Made by a program: the position numbers and the translations under genes. Of a stretch of DNA of 32,308 bases, positions 1 to 8,289 are shown piece by piece. The notes under the pieces were generated by a model that ran no database searches, was not told the origin of the DNA, and was given only the letters and a program-made list of their open reading frames with translations. How positions within the stretch are numbered: the stretch's first letter is position 1; each line of letters opens with the position of its first letter. This DNA comes from Chloroflexota bacterium (GTDB lineage: Bacteria; Chloroflexota; Anaerolineae; Promineifilales; Promineifilaceae): positions 1-32,308 of the forward strand of contig RFGV01000230.1 in NCBI GenBank assembly GCA_003696605.1, written 5' to 3'.

Positions 1-3
1 CAT
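1..3 (-). CDS. Start codon of a minus-strand gene that leaves the window
   Basis: The first three bases read ATG on the minus strand. They are preceded, on that strand, by a good Shine-Dalgarno AAAGGAG (about 11-17) seven bases away. This is the only part of the gene visible, so no product can be named. It lies downstream of, and on the same strand as, the AT-hook gene, with about 180 bp between them. It could be a third gene of the ATPase module or an unrelated gene with its own promoter. A perfect 8-bp palindrome TGTCGACA at 28-35 sits just upstream of the ribosome binding site and could be an operator. Confidence 0.55.
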
Positions 4-111
4 TGTGTCACTCCTTTCAGATGTGTTTGTCGACACCTGAGGATACACAGTGGCCTATCGACCTTCAAATCAAATTTACAGAAACTAATTTACACTACCA
101 GTTGAAGCAGA

Positions 112-143
112 AACGGCCGTTACCCTCGAACATAACGGCCGTT
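112..143. terminator. Hairpin made of two copies of the iterated palindrome
   Basis: Two ACGGCCGT copies (113-120 and 135-142) face each other across a 10-nt loop. They pair as AACGGCCGTTA with TAACGGCCGTT, an 11-bp perfect stem. It lies 40 bp past the stop codon of the AT-hook gene, so it may act as a terminator on the minus strand, although no T-run follows on that strand. On the plus strand it is followed by a T-rich stretch. Confidence 0.4.
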
Positions 144-183
144 CTTTACACTTTTTAAAATACGCCTTTTATTTATTGGTAAC

Positions 184-735
184 TCATAAATAAATATCGA
201 ATATTTTCTTTCGTATCTCCGTCAGGGTTTCGGCTTCCCCCAGGGACTCGGTCTCTAAAAACTGCGCTAGCAGTGCCAATGCCAATACAAATGTCTGACT
301 TTTGTTGGCACCAAAAGCAGCATGCAATGTGCCATGCGCTCGCCCCAGTTCAATGACTTGTTGCGGGGAAACCCTGAGCGAAGTCCATTTTTGTTCAGCT
401 TCCCCTGTGGGCAAAGGTAAATCCCACAATAGATACAATGATTCCAAATCAGTAATACCTTCTGGAATCTCTCGCGTACGATCGGCCACGGCGCGGCGCA
501 ATGCTTCTAAACGTGCTGCCAAAACCGAAATGGCCAGGTCGGGTACATCAGCCCGATTCAACTTACCAGGCAAAAAACCTGCCAGCCGCTTCATTTCCTG
601 CTTTTGGGTATCAGTGAGGGTTACGTAAACATTTTGGCGGCTAACAGGACGAGGTGGTCGGCCTCGTTTTGGCTTCTCTTTCAAAAGGGCAGCCAGGGTG
701 CTTTCCCGTTTCTTATTTTGTTTCTTGCGGCTCAT
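184..735 (-). CDS. Small basic protein with an AT-hook-like segment, function unknown
   Basis: A 183-residue protein. The first 30 residues are strongly basic (KKQNKKRES) and contain KRGRPPRP, which has the GRP core of an AT-hook minor-groove DNA-binding motif. The rest is predicted helical, with a segment rich in Leu and Ala near residues 60-80, and has no motif I recognise. The ATG is only 4 bp beyond the stop of the ATPase gene, and AGGTAG overlapping that stop can serve as the ribosome binding site, so the two are cotranscribed and probably translationally coupled. Together they suggest a DNA-directed partner of the ATPase, as in transposition or DNA-processing modules; this is inference. 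Neither gene contains the ACGGCCGT palindrome that crowds the rest of the window. Confidence 0.75.
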   Translation of the reverse strand: MSRKKQNKKRESTLAALLKEKPKRGRPPRPVSRQNVYVTLTDTQKQEMKRLAGFLPGKLNRADVPDLAISVLAARLEALRRAVADRTREIPEGITDLESLYLLWDLPLPTGEAEQKWTSLRVSPQQVIELGRAHGTLHAAFGANKSQTFVLALALLAQFLETESLGEAETLTEIRKKIFDIYL

Positions 736-739
736 TCAA

Positions 740-1615
740 CTACCTGTCCCCCGCTTGGCGATAATCTGGATGTTCTTCCAGGAATTTTGAAACGAATGCA
801 GCATCAATTTGTAACTTGTCACTTGTCAATAACTCCAGACACAAGTGTAGACACAAGAGGCAAATGCTGCGAGGGTATCCCCGGGTTTCCCGCCAAATAG
901 GCAAAATGGCATCGTCGGTAAAGAGTGGTGGTTGCTTGGCGTCTCTACCAGCGGCGAGCAAGCGGTATTCTATCAAGCTTTTGGTATCGTCAGGGGTGAG
1001 TGGGTCAAGGGAAGAGCGTGTAGCAACCCGGTCGTTGAAATCCGGCACCTGGCGCAAATTAATATCTAGCTCTGGTCGCCCTAGCAAGATTAATTGATAT
1101 GCCTTGCCGCCACGTGGATCGCGAAAGTTTAACAACCGACGCAGTTCGACAAATTGCTCTGGTCCCAGTTCGTGGGCTTCATCAATAATAATGAGGGGCA
1201 AAACACCTTGTTCGCTTTGTTCTATCAGGAAGGCCCGAAATTCGTTTAGCTGGTCTTCTGTAGCCCGACGCGTCCGCAATCCAAATTCTGCGGCAATGCG
1301 TCGCAATAAGAGCAGACCGCTTTTTTTGGGTGCTTCATCAATTTTGGCGGCTACGAAGTCGGGACGTCGATCGTAGCGACTGTGGAACCAGGAGGCGAGG
1401 GTTGTTTTGCCGGTACCAATTTCCCCCACGATAACGGATGCACCCTGACCAGCTTCCACCATATAGCTTACTTTGGAAAGCGCCCGCCGGGTTTCCGTAG
1501 AAAGGTACATGAATCGGGGATCGGCTTCGATGGTAAATGGCGGGACTACAACGCCCAGCCGTTCCCAATCAGGACGATATTTTTCAAGATCGAGTTCCAG
1601 TTGCATATTGTTCAT
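740..1615 (-). CDS. ExeA/TniB-like AAA+ ATPase
   Basis: A P-loop ATPase of 291 residues. The N-terminal block PPFTIEADPRFMYLS around residues 25-39 is the typical entry of ExeA-type ATPases. Walker A is GEIGTGKT (64-71) and Walker B is LIIIDEAHEL (141-150, D145 E146). A sensor-like segment with LGRPEL follows, then a helical lid domain. ExeA homologues occur in secretion systems and, as TniB/MuB-like helpers, in transposons. No transposase or secretion gene is visible here, so the exact role is open. An in-frame TTG at 1642 would add nine residues; I prefer the ATG at 1615 (or 1606) because the conserved part begins just after it, but no clear ribosome binding site decides it. It heads an operon with the AT-hook gene. 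Confidence 0.85.
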   Translation of the reverse strand: MNNMQLELDLEKYRPDWERLGVVVPPFTIEADPRFMYLSTETRRALSKVSYMVEAGQGASVIVGEIGTGKTTLASWFHSRYDRRPDFVAAKIDEAPKKSGLLLLRRIAAEFGLRTRRATEDQLNEFRAFLIEQSEQGVLPLIIIDEAHELGPEQFVELRRLLNFRDPRGGKAYQLILLGRPELDINLRQVPDFNDRVATRSSLDPLTPDDTKSLIEYRLLAAGRDAKQPPLFTDDAILPIWRETRGYPRSICLLCLHLCLELLTSDKLQIDAAFVSKFLEEHPDYRQAGDR

Positions 1616-2157
1616 GGCTGTATCGTATATAAGTATGCTCAAAATGTCAAGCTTTTAGGGTCTAAAGGGTAATTGTTTTCGCTTTTTTCTATATACATTC
1701 ATGTTTATTGCAATCTATAGCATATAGATTTGTTGACATAGCGTTGCAAATTTGATAGACTGTTTCAAGTTATTGGGATATAGGGGTTTTTAAGCTCAAA
1801 ATAATGTATTTTGGTTTATTTTGTTTATGATTTTTGTTTGAATTGGGTATATCGGGGAGGAAAGGGCATGTTGTAAGTTAAGCGGTTTGTGTGAGAAAGA
1901 CAAAGGCCAGGGCTTATTGCGCCTGGCCTTGGGTGGTATAAGTAAGCTACCTTTATCTGTTTCGGTGCCGCCAACACCGTTATCAGTGCCCCTTTAGTGG
2001 GGAGGGGGTTTTTTTGCCCCCAGGTAGCTCACCAGGTCCGGTAAGAGCATAACATAGGCGCGGTTGCCTGTCAATGGGGTAATTTTCTGTTGACTGGGTA
2101 GGTGTTTGTTTGCCTGTGGTTGGTTTGTGCTGCTTGCCGGACAAAGTCGAGTAGGCT
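1616..2157. other. AT-rich divergent intergenic region
   Basis: No credible gene lies in this 540-bp gap between the divergent ATPase and the 438-residue protein. A plus-strand TTGACA (1733-1738) is followed after 17 bp by TAGACT (1756-1761), a plausible promoter. A perfect 9-bp inverted repeat AAGGCCAGG/CCTGGCCTT (1903-1911 with 1922-1930) can form a hairpin. A second one, GGGGG-T7-G-CCCCC (2004-2021), lies closer to the gene. None of these is followed by a clean T-run, so they may be leader structures rather than terminators. The first 150 bp are clearly more AT-rich than the surroundings. Confidence 0.5.
1903..1930. repeat. 9-bp inverted repeat (hairpin)
   Basis: AAGGCCAGG and CCTGGCCTT are perfect complements around a 10-nt loop. 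The hairpin stands between two divergent genes, where a terminator is not needed for either, so a leader or operator role is as likely. Confidence 0.5.
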
Positions 2158-3474
2158 TTGGCTGGGCAAAGTGAATTGGTTTCGCCAGCTTTGCTGGCAG
2201 CACAAGAGAGGTTGTTGTCGCTGCGACGAAGGCAGCGGGCAGCGCGTCGGGCGATGGGGTTGCCGGTTTTGACGGCTGAGGACGGCCGTTTCCCGGATTA
2301 CGTCGTATTGCCCCATTCTCAATCCCCAACTACAAATTCAGACAGAGAAATTACTGCTGTAATTCAGCAACTGCCAACTCATATGGGTTGGGAAAGTGCC
2401 TCTTTAACGGCCGTTTTGCGTCGCTCCGCCTGTTCTCAATCTAAACCTGCCCATCATTCTTCTCATCTTCCGCAAAAAAATATTTCCAATACATCCTGCC
2501 TCAATTCCAAATTGGCTAAAGGGGAAACCATCTCTCCTCTCCCCTCCCCCTCTACTGTCACTGTGCGGGTATATGCGCCTCTGGCTTTGGCCATGCTTCG
2601 AACTGGTCAGGCTACGACTGGTCGCATTTGGTTATTGTTACGGTATTTAGATACAGACGGGCGTGGCTGGGTGACTGTGGAACAAGCTCGTAACTGGCTT
2701 ACGGACAAAACATCTATCTGGCGTGTTTGTGGATGGCGGCAGTTGCGAAATTTGTTGCGCCAGGGTGAGGGGGTTTTTTGGCATCGGGGAAACGGCCGTC
2801 TTTGGCTCTGTGCTATCCCCAAAGTGGCGGCGGCGCTAGGCGTTACCCAATTGACAGGCCGTCCAATTGCACTACCTGTATCTGTGTTAACGGCCGGTAT
2901 TGGCACAGTGCGTGCCCATTTCTATGCCACATTTCACAGTAGCCGAACAGCCAGTCAACAAACCCGCCACAAGCCAATTGCCAGGGAAACGATTGCGGCT
3001 ATCACTCATTTGCCGGAACGAACACAACGCCATTATGAACACAAAGCGGGTGTGCGCACGCAGCGCAACTTCGCTATTGGCAAAAAGGTTAATTCTGTTT
3101 CGGCGCATGAAATTGCCTGGGAAAGAGGCACGGCCGTTTTTGAACTGAAGGACTTTTTGGGCAAGCATGGCCAGCAAGGAAGTACCTACTGGGCATGGCA
3201 ATTGCCAAACAGTTATGTTGGCCCCCATAAACAAACGGGACGGGGGCGGCAAAAGCGTATGAATCGGGAACTGGCAGACCTGTTTATGCAAGGGATGACG
3301 GGGAACGGCCGTTCCGCCCATACGCCACCACCGCCCTATACGACTCGTCGTTATTACGCCAACGGCCGTTTGGCAGCCAAAGCCTGTACTCGCCGGGCAG
3401 CCAATGAACTATACTGGACAGTCCCCTACAAAAACGGCCGTTTACGCTTGTGGTATTTTCTTGAAACGAAATAA
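2158..3474 (+). CDS. Basic protein of unknown function, possible DNA-binding or replication-type protein
   Basis: A 438-residue, Arg-rich protein that I cannot assign. The frame opens with TTG directly after a TAG stop and has no obvious ribosome binding site, so the true start may be the ATG for Met33 (2254) or elsewhere. Residues about 55-135 are low-complexity and Ser/Thr/Gln-rich, like a linker. Residues about 140-220 (RIWLLLRYLDTDGRGWVT onward) look like a compact helical domain. Residues about 275-300 (RETIAAITHLPERTQRHYE) have the look of a helix-turn-helix, as in phage or plasmid replication organisers. The C-terminal part has several Tyr/Trp/Arg-rich strands. It carries seven exact ACGGCCGT copies, the densest cluster in the window, so the palindrome has added Asn-Gly-Arg and Thr-Ala-Val tripeptides to its coding sequence. 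Function is unknown; the DNA-binding reading is a weak inference. Confidence 0.65.
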   Translation: MAGQSELVSPALLAAQERLLSLRRRQRAARRAMGLPVLTAEDGRFPDYVVLPHSQSPTTNSDREITAVIQQLPTHMGWESASLTAVLRRSACSQSKPAHHSSHLPQKNISNTSCLNSKLAKGETISPLPSPSTVTVRVYAPLALAMLRTGQATTGRIWLLLRYLDTDGRGWVTVEQARNWLTDKTSIWRVCGWRQLRNLLRQGEGVFWHRGNGRLWLCAIPKVAAALGVTQLTGRPIALPVSVLTAGIGTVRAHFYATFHSSRTASQQTRHKPIARETIAAITHLPERTQRHYEHKAGVRTQRNFAIGKKVNSVSAHEIAWERGTAVFELKDFLGKHGQQGSTYWAWQLPNSYVGPHKQTGRGRQKRMNRELADLFMQGMTGNGRSAHTPPPPYTTRRYYANGRLAAKACTRRAANELYWTVPYKNGRLRLWYFLETK

Positions 3475-3540
3475 AAGTCGCCTTATGATTAAGTTGGAAA
3501 AAACTTGCCACCGTTCTAGGGATAAAGAAGGATTTAACTC

Positions 3541-4449
3541 ATGAAAATACAGGCATTGGATTTACACTTTCAAGGCATACCCGAAACAATTGCCTCATAC
3601 CTGGTCATAGGCAGCGAAGGACCTGTACTTGTCGAAACAGGTCCGGGGTCAACCCTGACTATGCTTAAAACCCAACTGGCTCAAGCCGGTTACCACCCAA
3701 CAGACATTAAACATGTTTTGGTGACCCACATTCACCTTGACCATGCTGGTGCGGCCGGGTGGTGGGCACAAAACGGCGCCCAAATTTACGTCCATGAATT
3801 TGGGGCGCGCCACCTGATCCACCCTGAAAAACTTTGGGCAAGCGCATCCCGGATTTATGGGGATAAAATGCAAACACTTTGGGGGGAAATGTTACCCGCT
3901 CCACCAGAACGGGTAACGGCCGTTCGTGACGGTGACATCATCGAAATAGGCGATTTACGCTTTGAAGCCATTGAAACACCCGGACACGCACGCCATCATC
4001 ACGTTTTCCGGTTAGGCAACATCGCTTTCACAGGTGATGCTGCCGGTATCCGCTTGCCTGGTTTCAACTTTCTGGATATTCCCGCACCACCACCAGAGTT
4101 TGACCTGGAAACATGGCTAACCACCTTGGACAAATTAAACCAGGCCCAATTTTCCGTCATTTATCCAACACATTACGGACAAGTGAAAAACGTTTCCGAA
4201 CATTTGGCACAGATTCGAGCGCGTTTACAAGCAGTTGCCGAGTTTGTCCGTGTACGTATGGAAAATGGCATGTCGCGAGATGATCTGGTTGTGGCTTATA
4301 CTGAATGGAACCATGAACTGGCGCGGGCAGCTGGTGTTTCCGAGTCTGGTATTGTCCACTTTGACACGGTAAACCCACTGTATATGTCTGTGGATGGCAT
4401 TATGCGCTACTGGCGGAAGCGGGCAGAGGCGGCGCAGTCTGCAACGTGA
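3541..4449 (+). CDS. Metallo-beta-lactamase-fold hydrolase
   Basis: A complete 302-residue MBL-fold protein of the glyoxalase-II-like branch. The zinc motif HxHxDH is THIHLDH with H63, H65, D67 and H68. Further ligands are the His in ETPGHARHHH (about 145-153), the Asp in FTGDAAG (about 165) and the His in YPTHYGQ (about 215). This set predicts a di-metal hydrolase acting on a thioester, phosphodiester or lactone in the cytoplasm; the substrate cannot be told. The C-terminal 80 residues are helical and may be a lid or dimerisation region. A Shine-Dalgarno AAGAAGGA precedes the ATG. The last 50 bp overlap, tail to tail, the 3' end of the histidine kinase gene on the other strand. Confidence 0.9.
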   Translation: MKIQALDLHFQGIPETIASYLVIGSEGPVLVETGPGSTLTMLKTQLAQAGYHPTDIKHVLVTHIHLDHAGAAGWWAQNGAQIYVHEFGARHLIHPEKLWASASRIYGDKMQTLWGEMLPAPPERVTAVRDGDIIEIGDLRFEAIETPGHARHHHVFRLGNIAFTGDAAGIRLPGFNFLDIPAPPPEFDLETWLTTLDKLNQAQFSVIYPTHYGQVKNVSEHLAQIRARLQAVAEFVRVRMENGMSRDDLVVAYTEWNHELARAAGVSESGIVHFDTVNPLYMSVDGIMRYWRKRAEAAQSAT

Positions 4450-6580
4450 CACGTGTCCATTGTCCGGGATGGCTGTCAATGGTCAGTGCCCCGCCAACAA
4501 CAGCCATGAGTGTGCTGTGTAAGGCCAATCCCTGACCACTGCCCCGATTGATTGGCTGTGCCCGAAAGCCTACACCATTATCTTCGATGCATAAGATCAG
4601 GCCGTTTTGCCAATGAGCGGAGATGTGCAGGCGAAACGGCCGTTTTGTACCATTGGCATCATTGCCCGAACCACGCCCATAACGAGCTGCATTTCTCACA
4701 ACTTCCCGTGCAGCATAATAGACCACTTCCGCTGTCAGTGGTGACAATTGGCGGGTTCGTTCTGACACTTCTGCCGGAATATCCCATACCACTTCATCAA
4801 ATGAAGCTGCGAATTCCTGGGATACAGCTTTTTTTAGGGCAGTAATCAGACCTAGCCGATTTACTTCTGGCACAACTGTGGTGGGCATGTGGTGCAGCAG
4901 ATCGGAAATTTGCCGATGTGCATCTGTGAGCAAGCGTACGGCCTGAGCAAGACGGCCGTTTTCCCCTGCTTCTGACTGCGTGAGGGCGATCATCACCGTT
5001 TGCAATGTGGGCAAAATTTCATCATGCAACACACGCCGTGTCTGTTGGTCTATAACCTGTGTTTGCGCCATGCGTTCCCGTTGCAAGGTCATCAAGCGAC
5101 GACTAATTTCTGTACTGGCCTGAGTATCAATCAGCCGTTCGCCAGATACCCGCGCAATCTCTATCTCCTCTTGAGTATATAACCCCCCATCTGCTTTTTC
5201 TCCTAACAAGAAGAAACCTATCAATCCTCGTTCACTCCACAAAGGTACAGCCCAGATTGCACCGCCATATTCTGTTGCATTCAGCGGTAATGGCTGACCG
5301 GGCGTGTTGGATGTTGCTGACAGGTTGGCTAATTCTGTTAATGGAGGGAGTGAAGCTGTGTTGTGAGGAGGATAGCGTAGGGGCTGGTTGATAAGTGGGG
5401 CAAGAGGGCCAATGGGGACAAGGTAAGCGAGTTTTGCCCCCAGGATGTCTCGACAAAGTACAGTAAATGGAGGGAGTAAGTCTAGAGTGGTTGGCGTGGT
5501 AACGGCCGTAAGTAATTGCTCGTAGAGACGATTGCTGGTCATAAACGGCCGTAAATTGGCTATATAACGTTCTCGTTCCAGGTAAGATTGCCAGCTAAAC
5601 AGCGCGTAAAACACGGCTATCAGCAGCGCAGTAAGCAGCAAACTGTAAACAGGACGCCACTCAAAGGCAATAATTCCCCCAATGACAACCCCCATACCCG
5701 CAGCCAGAAAGACAGCCCGTCGCCAATGGCGAGCCAGCCCACGACGGGGGAGCGTTTTACCAGTAAAGATTTCGTAGGAGACGACAGCCTGACCAATGAG
5801 AAAAACGGCCAAAGCAACGAGAGCAGAGATAATCAGGTCGAAAAGGGTGATGGTGTTGGTGAGGCTGAGATAGACATCGGTAAACGGCCGTTCTCGGGCA
5901 GCCTGCACAACCCACAGAACCACACTGGCTACCAATAAACTCACAGCCAGCAGCACAATTGTTGCTGTTACCATCCACGGACGAGCCCGTTGTCGGGCCA
6001 ACTGCCCCATGATACGGCGTGATGGGCCTGGCCGTTGTAGTGCGTCCAGCGATAACACCAAACACAGAATGACATAAAAGGAATAACTCATCCCCAACAG
6101 AGGAATACCAACAATAGACCAGCGCAAAAATTGGCGCAAAGCGAATAGCTGGGGTGAAGGAACAGCCAGGGTTAACGTTCCCAAAGCCAGCATAACCAAT
6201 CCGCCGATGACCAGGCCAGTAACAAAAAAGAGCCAGCGTTTTTGGCGGGTGTACAATGGTGATGGGGAGCTGTTCCAGAAGCCAGCGTACCACAGCACAA
6301 CCACATACCAGGCATAGGGCAAGATAATGGCTGGTACAAGTCCTACAATCCACCAAAAAATAAGACTGGTGCGGTTCAGGCGAGCCAGGCCCAGGCCTAA
6401 AACGGCCGTATGGCTGGTGAAAAATGCGCCCCCCAGCAATAATGCGCCACTGGCCAGCCAGATTCCCCATGTGCGCCGATCTGAATTGAGCAAAACGGTG
6501 AGGCCAAGCCAGGTAAGCAAAATGGTGTTGAAGAGTGAGAAGCTCAGGATAAACCAATCGGCAAGTTGACTGGTATTCAT
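4400..6580 (-). CDS. Membrane-bound sensor histidine kinase (HisKA_3 type)
   Basis: A 726-residue sensor kinase of the NarX/LiaS/DesK class, partner of the adjacent NarL-type regulator. The first 330 residues hold about eight to ten membrane segments in two blocks, the sensor. A GAF-like domain follows (about 365-480). The dimerisation and phosphoacceptor helix contains RRVLHDEILPTLQ with the phosphorylated His at about 519. The ATPase domain shows an N-box REVVRNAARYG, then EDNGVGF and a glycine-rich GSGQGLAL. The ATG at 6580 is chosen because it overlaps the regulator stop as ATGA and has AAAAGGA upstream; an extension to 6619 would intrude on the regulator. The regulator gene comes first, so the two are coupled. 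The signal sensed is unknown. Confidence 0.92.
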   Translation of the reverse strand: MNTSQLADWFILSFSLFNTILLTWLGLTVLLNSDRRTWGIWLASGALLLGGAFFTSHTAVLGLGLARLNRTSLIFWWIVGLVPAIILPYAWYVVVLWYAGFWNSSPSPLYTRQKRWLFFVTGLVIGGLVMLALGTLTLAVPSPQLFALRQFLRWSIVGIPLLGMSYSFYVILCLVLSLDALQRPGPSRRIMGQLARQRARPWMVTATIVLLAVSLLVASVVLWVVQAARERPFTDVYLSLTNTITLFDLIISALVALAVFLIGQAVVSYEIFTGKTLPRRGLARHWRRAVFLAAGMGVVIGGIIAFEWRPVYSLLLTALLIAVFYALFSWQSYLERERYIANLRPFMTSNRLYEQLLTAVTTPTTLDLLPPFTVLCRDILGAKLAYLVPIGPLAPLINQPLRYPPHNTASLPPLTELANLSATSNTPGQPLPLNATEYGGAIWAVPLWSERGLIGFFLLGEKADGGLYTQEEIEIARVSGERLIDTQASTEISRRLMTLQRERMAQTQVIDQQTRRVLHDEILPTLQTVMIALTQSEAGENGRLAQAVRLLTDAHRQISDLLHHMPTTVVPEVNRLGLITALKKAVSQEFAASFDEVVWDIPAEVSERTRQLSPLTAEVVYYAAREVVRNAARYGRGSGNDANGTKRPFRLHISAHWQNGLILCIEDNGVGFRAQPINRGSGQGLALHSTLMAVVGGALTIDSHPGQWTRVTLQTAPPLPASASSA

Positions 6581-7335
6581 GTGAGATTGTCCTTTTGGGC
6601 AGGTGACCAGGGAATCCATTCGCCCTGACTATTCATTACGCGAGGTGTGCCGTCCTCATCCCAACAAATAAGCTGACCACTTTGGACAATGAGCGCGGCT
6701 CTGGTACGGGCGACTTTCTCGTCGGTGGTGGTTTTGTTGAGTCCCCAGGTTGTATAGATTTGGCCGTTGATACGGCTGATGGTGCGTTTGTCACGGAAGC
6801 CCATACGGGCAGCAATTTGCTCGTTGCTCATGCCCAAGGCCAGCATTTGGGCGACTTCTTTTTCATTTGGTTCGAGTAAGGCCAGAGGGTCTTGTTCGTC
6901 TTTGTGGCGTACTTCTTGCACGCGGGTTTCGATGTCTGGGTCAATGAAAGAACGGCCGTTTATGGCATCGCGCAACAGGGGAATAATCATTTCTGGTAGT
7001 AGATAGTTTGACTTACGAACGTAGGCATAGTGGCTGAGGATACCGGCACGACGAAATGCGCGGTAGTAAGCGTCATCGTCCTGGATGGAATAGAAGACGA
7101 CGGGCAGGCGAGGAAATTCGCGGCGAATGGCAACGGCCGTTTCGATGCCGTTCATCTCACCAGCCAATTGCACATCCATCAAAATAGCATCCGGTTTTTG
7201 GTGCAAGCAAAACGAGAGCGCATCTTCCCCCTTGCCACAGGCAAAAAGCACCCGCACGGCCTTTGTGGCTTCCAACCCTTCTTGCAGCGCGGGGCGTAAC
7301 TTTTCGTTATCTTCTACAAGCAAAATTTCCATCAT
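6577..7335 (-). CDS. NarL/LuxR-like response regulator
   Basis: A 252-residue two-component regulator. Residues 3-125 form a receiver domain: acidic pocket E8-D9, phosphoacceptor D54 in DAILMDVQ, and the conserved Lys in YVRKSNY near residue 110. Residues about 150-205 (LLEPNEKEVAQMLALGMSNE onward) form a helix-turn-helix of the general LuxR/sigma-region-4 type but divergent, and a 50-residue tail follows that could be an added module. The frame stays open far upstream, but the receiver fold starts at the tandem ATG ATG at 7335/7332, so I start there; no strong Shine-Dalgarno is visible. Its stop overlaps the kinase start by 4 bp. The gene is divergent from the DUF1361 gene. Confidence 0.9.
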   Translation of the reverse strand: MMEILLVEDNEKLRPALQEGLEATKAVRVLFACGKGEDALSFCLHQKPDAILMDVQLAGEMNGIETAVAIRREFPRLPVVFYSIQDDDAYYRAFRRAGILSHYAYVRKSNYLLPEMIIPLLRDAINGRSFIDPDIETRVQEVRHKDEQDPLALLEPNEKEVAQMLALGMSNEQIAARMGFRDKRTISRINGQIYTTWGLNKTTTDEKVARTRAALIVQSGQLICWDEDGTPRVMNSQGEWIPWSPAQKDNLT

Positions 7336-7371
7336 TACTATTTTACAATGCAAGTTGAGAGAACGGTTGTC

Positions 7372-7387
7372 AAGCACTTGAGTGCTT
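7372..7387. promoter_or_regulatory. 16-bp inverted repeat, possible operator
   Basis: AAGCACT-TG-AGTGCTT is a perfect 7+7 inverted repeat. It lies 37 bp upstream of the regulator start, in the 225-bp divergent region shared with the DUF1361 gene. The size fits a dimer-binding site, perhaps for the regulator itself (autoregulation). This is inferred only from position and symmetry. Confidence 0.4.
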
Positions 7388-7560
7388 AAAACCGAGCAAT
7401 CAGGCGGTCGTAATCCGACGGTTGATTCCCTATTATGAAACCAGATGAACACAAAACAGATTGCAACTTGTGACGATGGTACTACAAACAGGATGTCGCA
7501 AACAGGGTCAACAATGGTGTTAATAACTATAAAAAACAACGCACAAAGGAGTTTGGCACA

Positions 7561-8241
7561 ATGAAGAAAGATGTATCGGCAGGTGTTGATTTGAGTTTGC
7601 TGTTTGTATTGATGAGTGTGGCTTCTGTATTTTCTGTGGGACTGGAAGTGATGCGCGTGATGTACACGGGTGCCCCCCATTATTTGTTTTTGATTTGGAA
7701 TTTGATTTTGGCCTGGATGCCATTTGTGTTTGCTGTGGGCGCATTTGTGGTGCGGCAAAAACGGCCGTTTTCCTTATTGTTGGCTGGATATTGGTTGCTC
7801 TTTTTCCCAAACGCACCGTATATCGTCACTGATCTGATCCATTTGCGCCCCACAGCAGTAGCGCCCATTTGGTACGATGCCATCCTTCTCTTTTCGTTTG
7901 CCTTGACGGGTTTGTTGTTGGGATTGGTCTCACTGTATCTGATGCAGTTGGTTATAGAGTCATGGTTTGGCCGAATGGCTGGCTGGTTGTTTGTGAGCGG
8001 TTCGTTGTTGTTGGGTGGCTTTGGGGTATATATCGGCCGTTTCTTGCGCTGGAACAGTTGGGATATTTTCACCGATCCCATGAGATTGGTGCAAGACATT
8101 TTGTTGAATATCACCACGCCTCATTTGGGCTTAAAAACGGCCGTTGTCACCGGTTCGCTAGCTGTAGTATTTGCCCTGGCCTACTTTACCATGCTTGCCC
8201 TCACACGCCTTGCGCCCAGACCAGAGCTCCAGCAATCCTGA
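7561..8241 (+). CDS. DUF1361 family integral membrane protein
   Basis: A 226-residue protein with about six membrane segments. It carries the blocks I associate with DUF1361: WNLILAWMPF (about 46-55), FFPNAPYIVTDLIHL (about 81-95), IWYDAILLFSF (about 102-112) and GRFLRWNSWDIF (about 158-170). The biochemical role of the family is unknown to me. The ATG follows AAAGGAG at a normal distance. It is the first gene of a plus-strand pair and is divergent from the two-component operon, so it might be a target of that regulator. Two iterated palindromes encode KRPF and KTAV in it. Confidence 0.85.
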   Translation: MKKDVSAGVDLSLLFVLMSVASVFSVGLEVMRVMYTGAPHYLFLIWNLILAWMPFVFAVGAFVVRQKRPFSLLLAGYWLLFFPNAPYIVTDLIHLRPTAVAPIWYDAILLFSFALTGLLLGLVSLYLMQLVIESWFGRMAGWLFVSGSLLLGGFGVYIGRFLRWNSWDIFTDPMRLVQDILLNITTPHLGLKTAVVTGSLAVVFALAYFTMLALTRLAPRPELQQS

Positions 8242-8289
8242 CTGGTTAGCTGGCGAATGCCCGGGTACAGATTGTAACAGAGGTAAGTT

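Noticed and set aside
2004-2021. GGGGG-T7-G-CCCCC as a terminator
   Set aside because: The T-run lies in the loop rather than after the stem, and neither divergent neighbour would end there.
184-3474. A complete transposon spanning the ATPase operon and the 438-residue gene
   Set aside because: I find no transposase, no terminal inverted repeats and no target duplication; the 438-residue gene is rich in palindromes while the ATPase operon has none, so they do not look like one unit.
7336-7758. A long N-terminal extension of the response regulator (393 residues)
   Set aside because: The receiver fold starts at the tandem ATG at 7335; the upstream part is translated regulatory DNA shared with the divergent gene.
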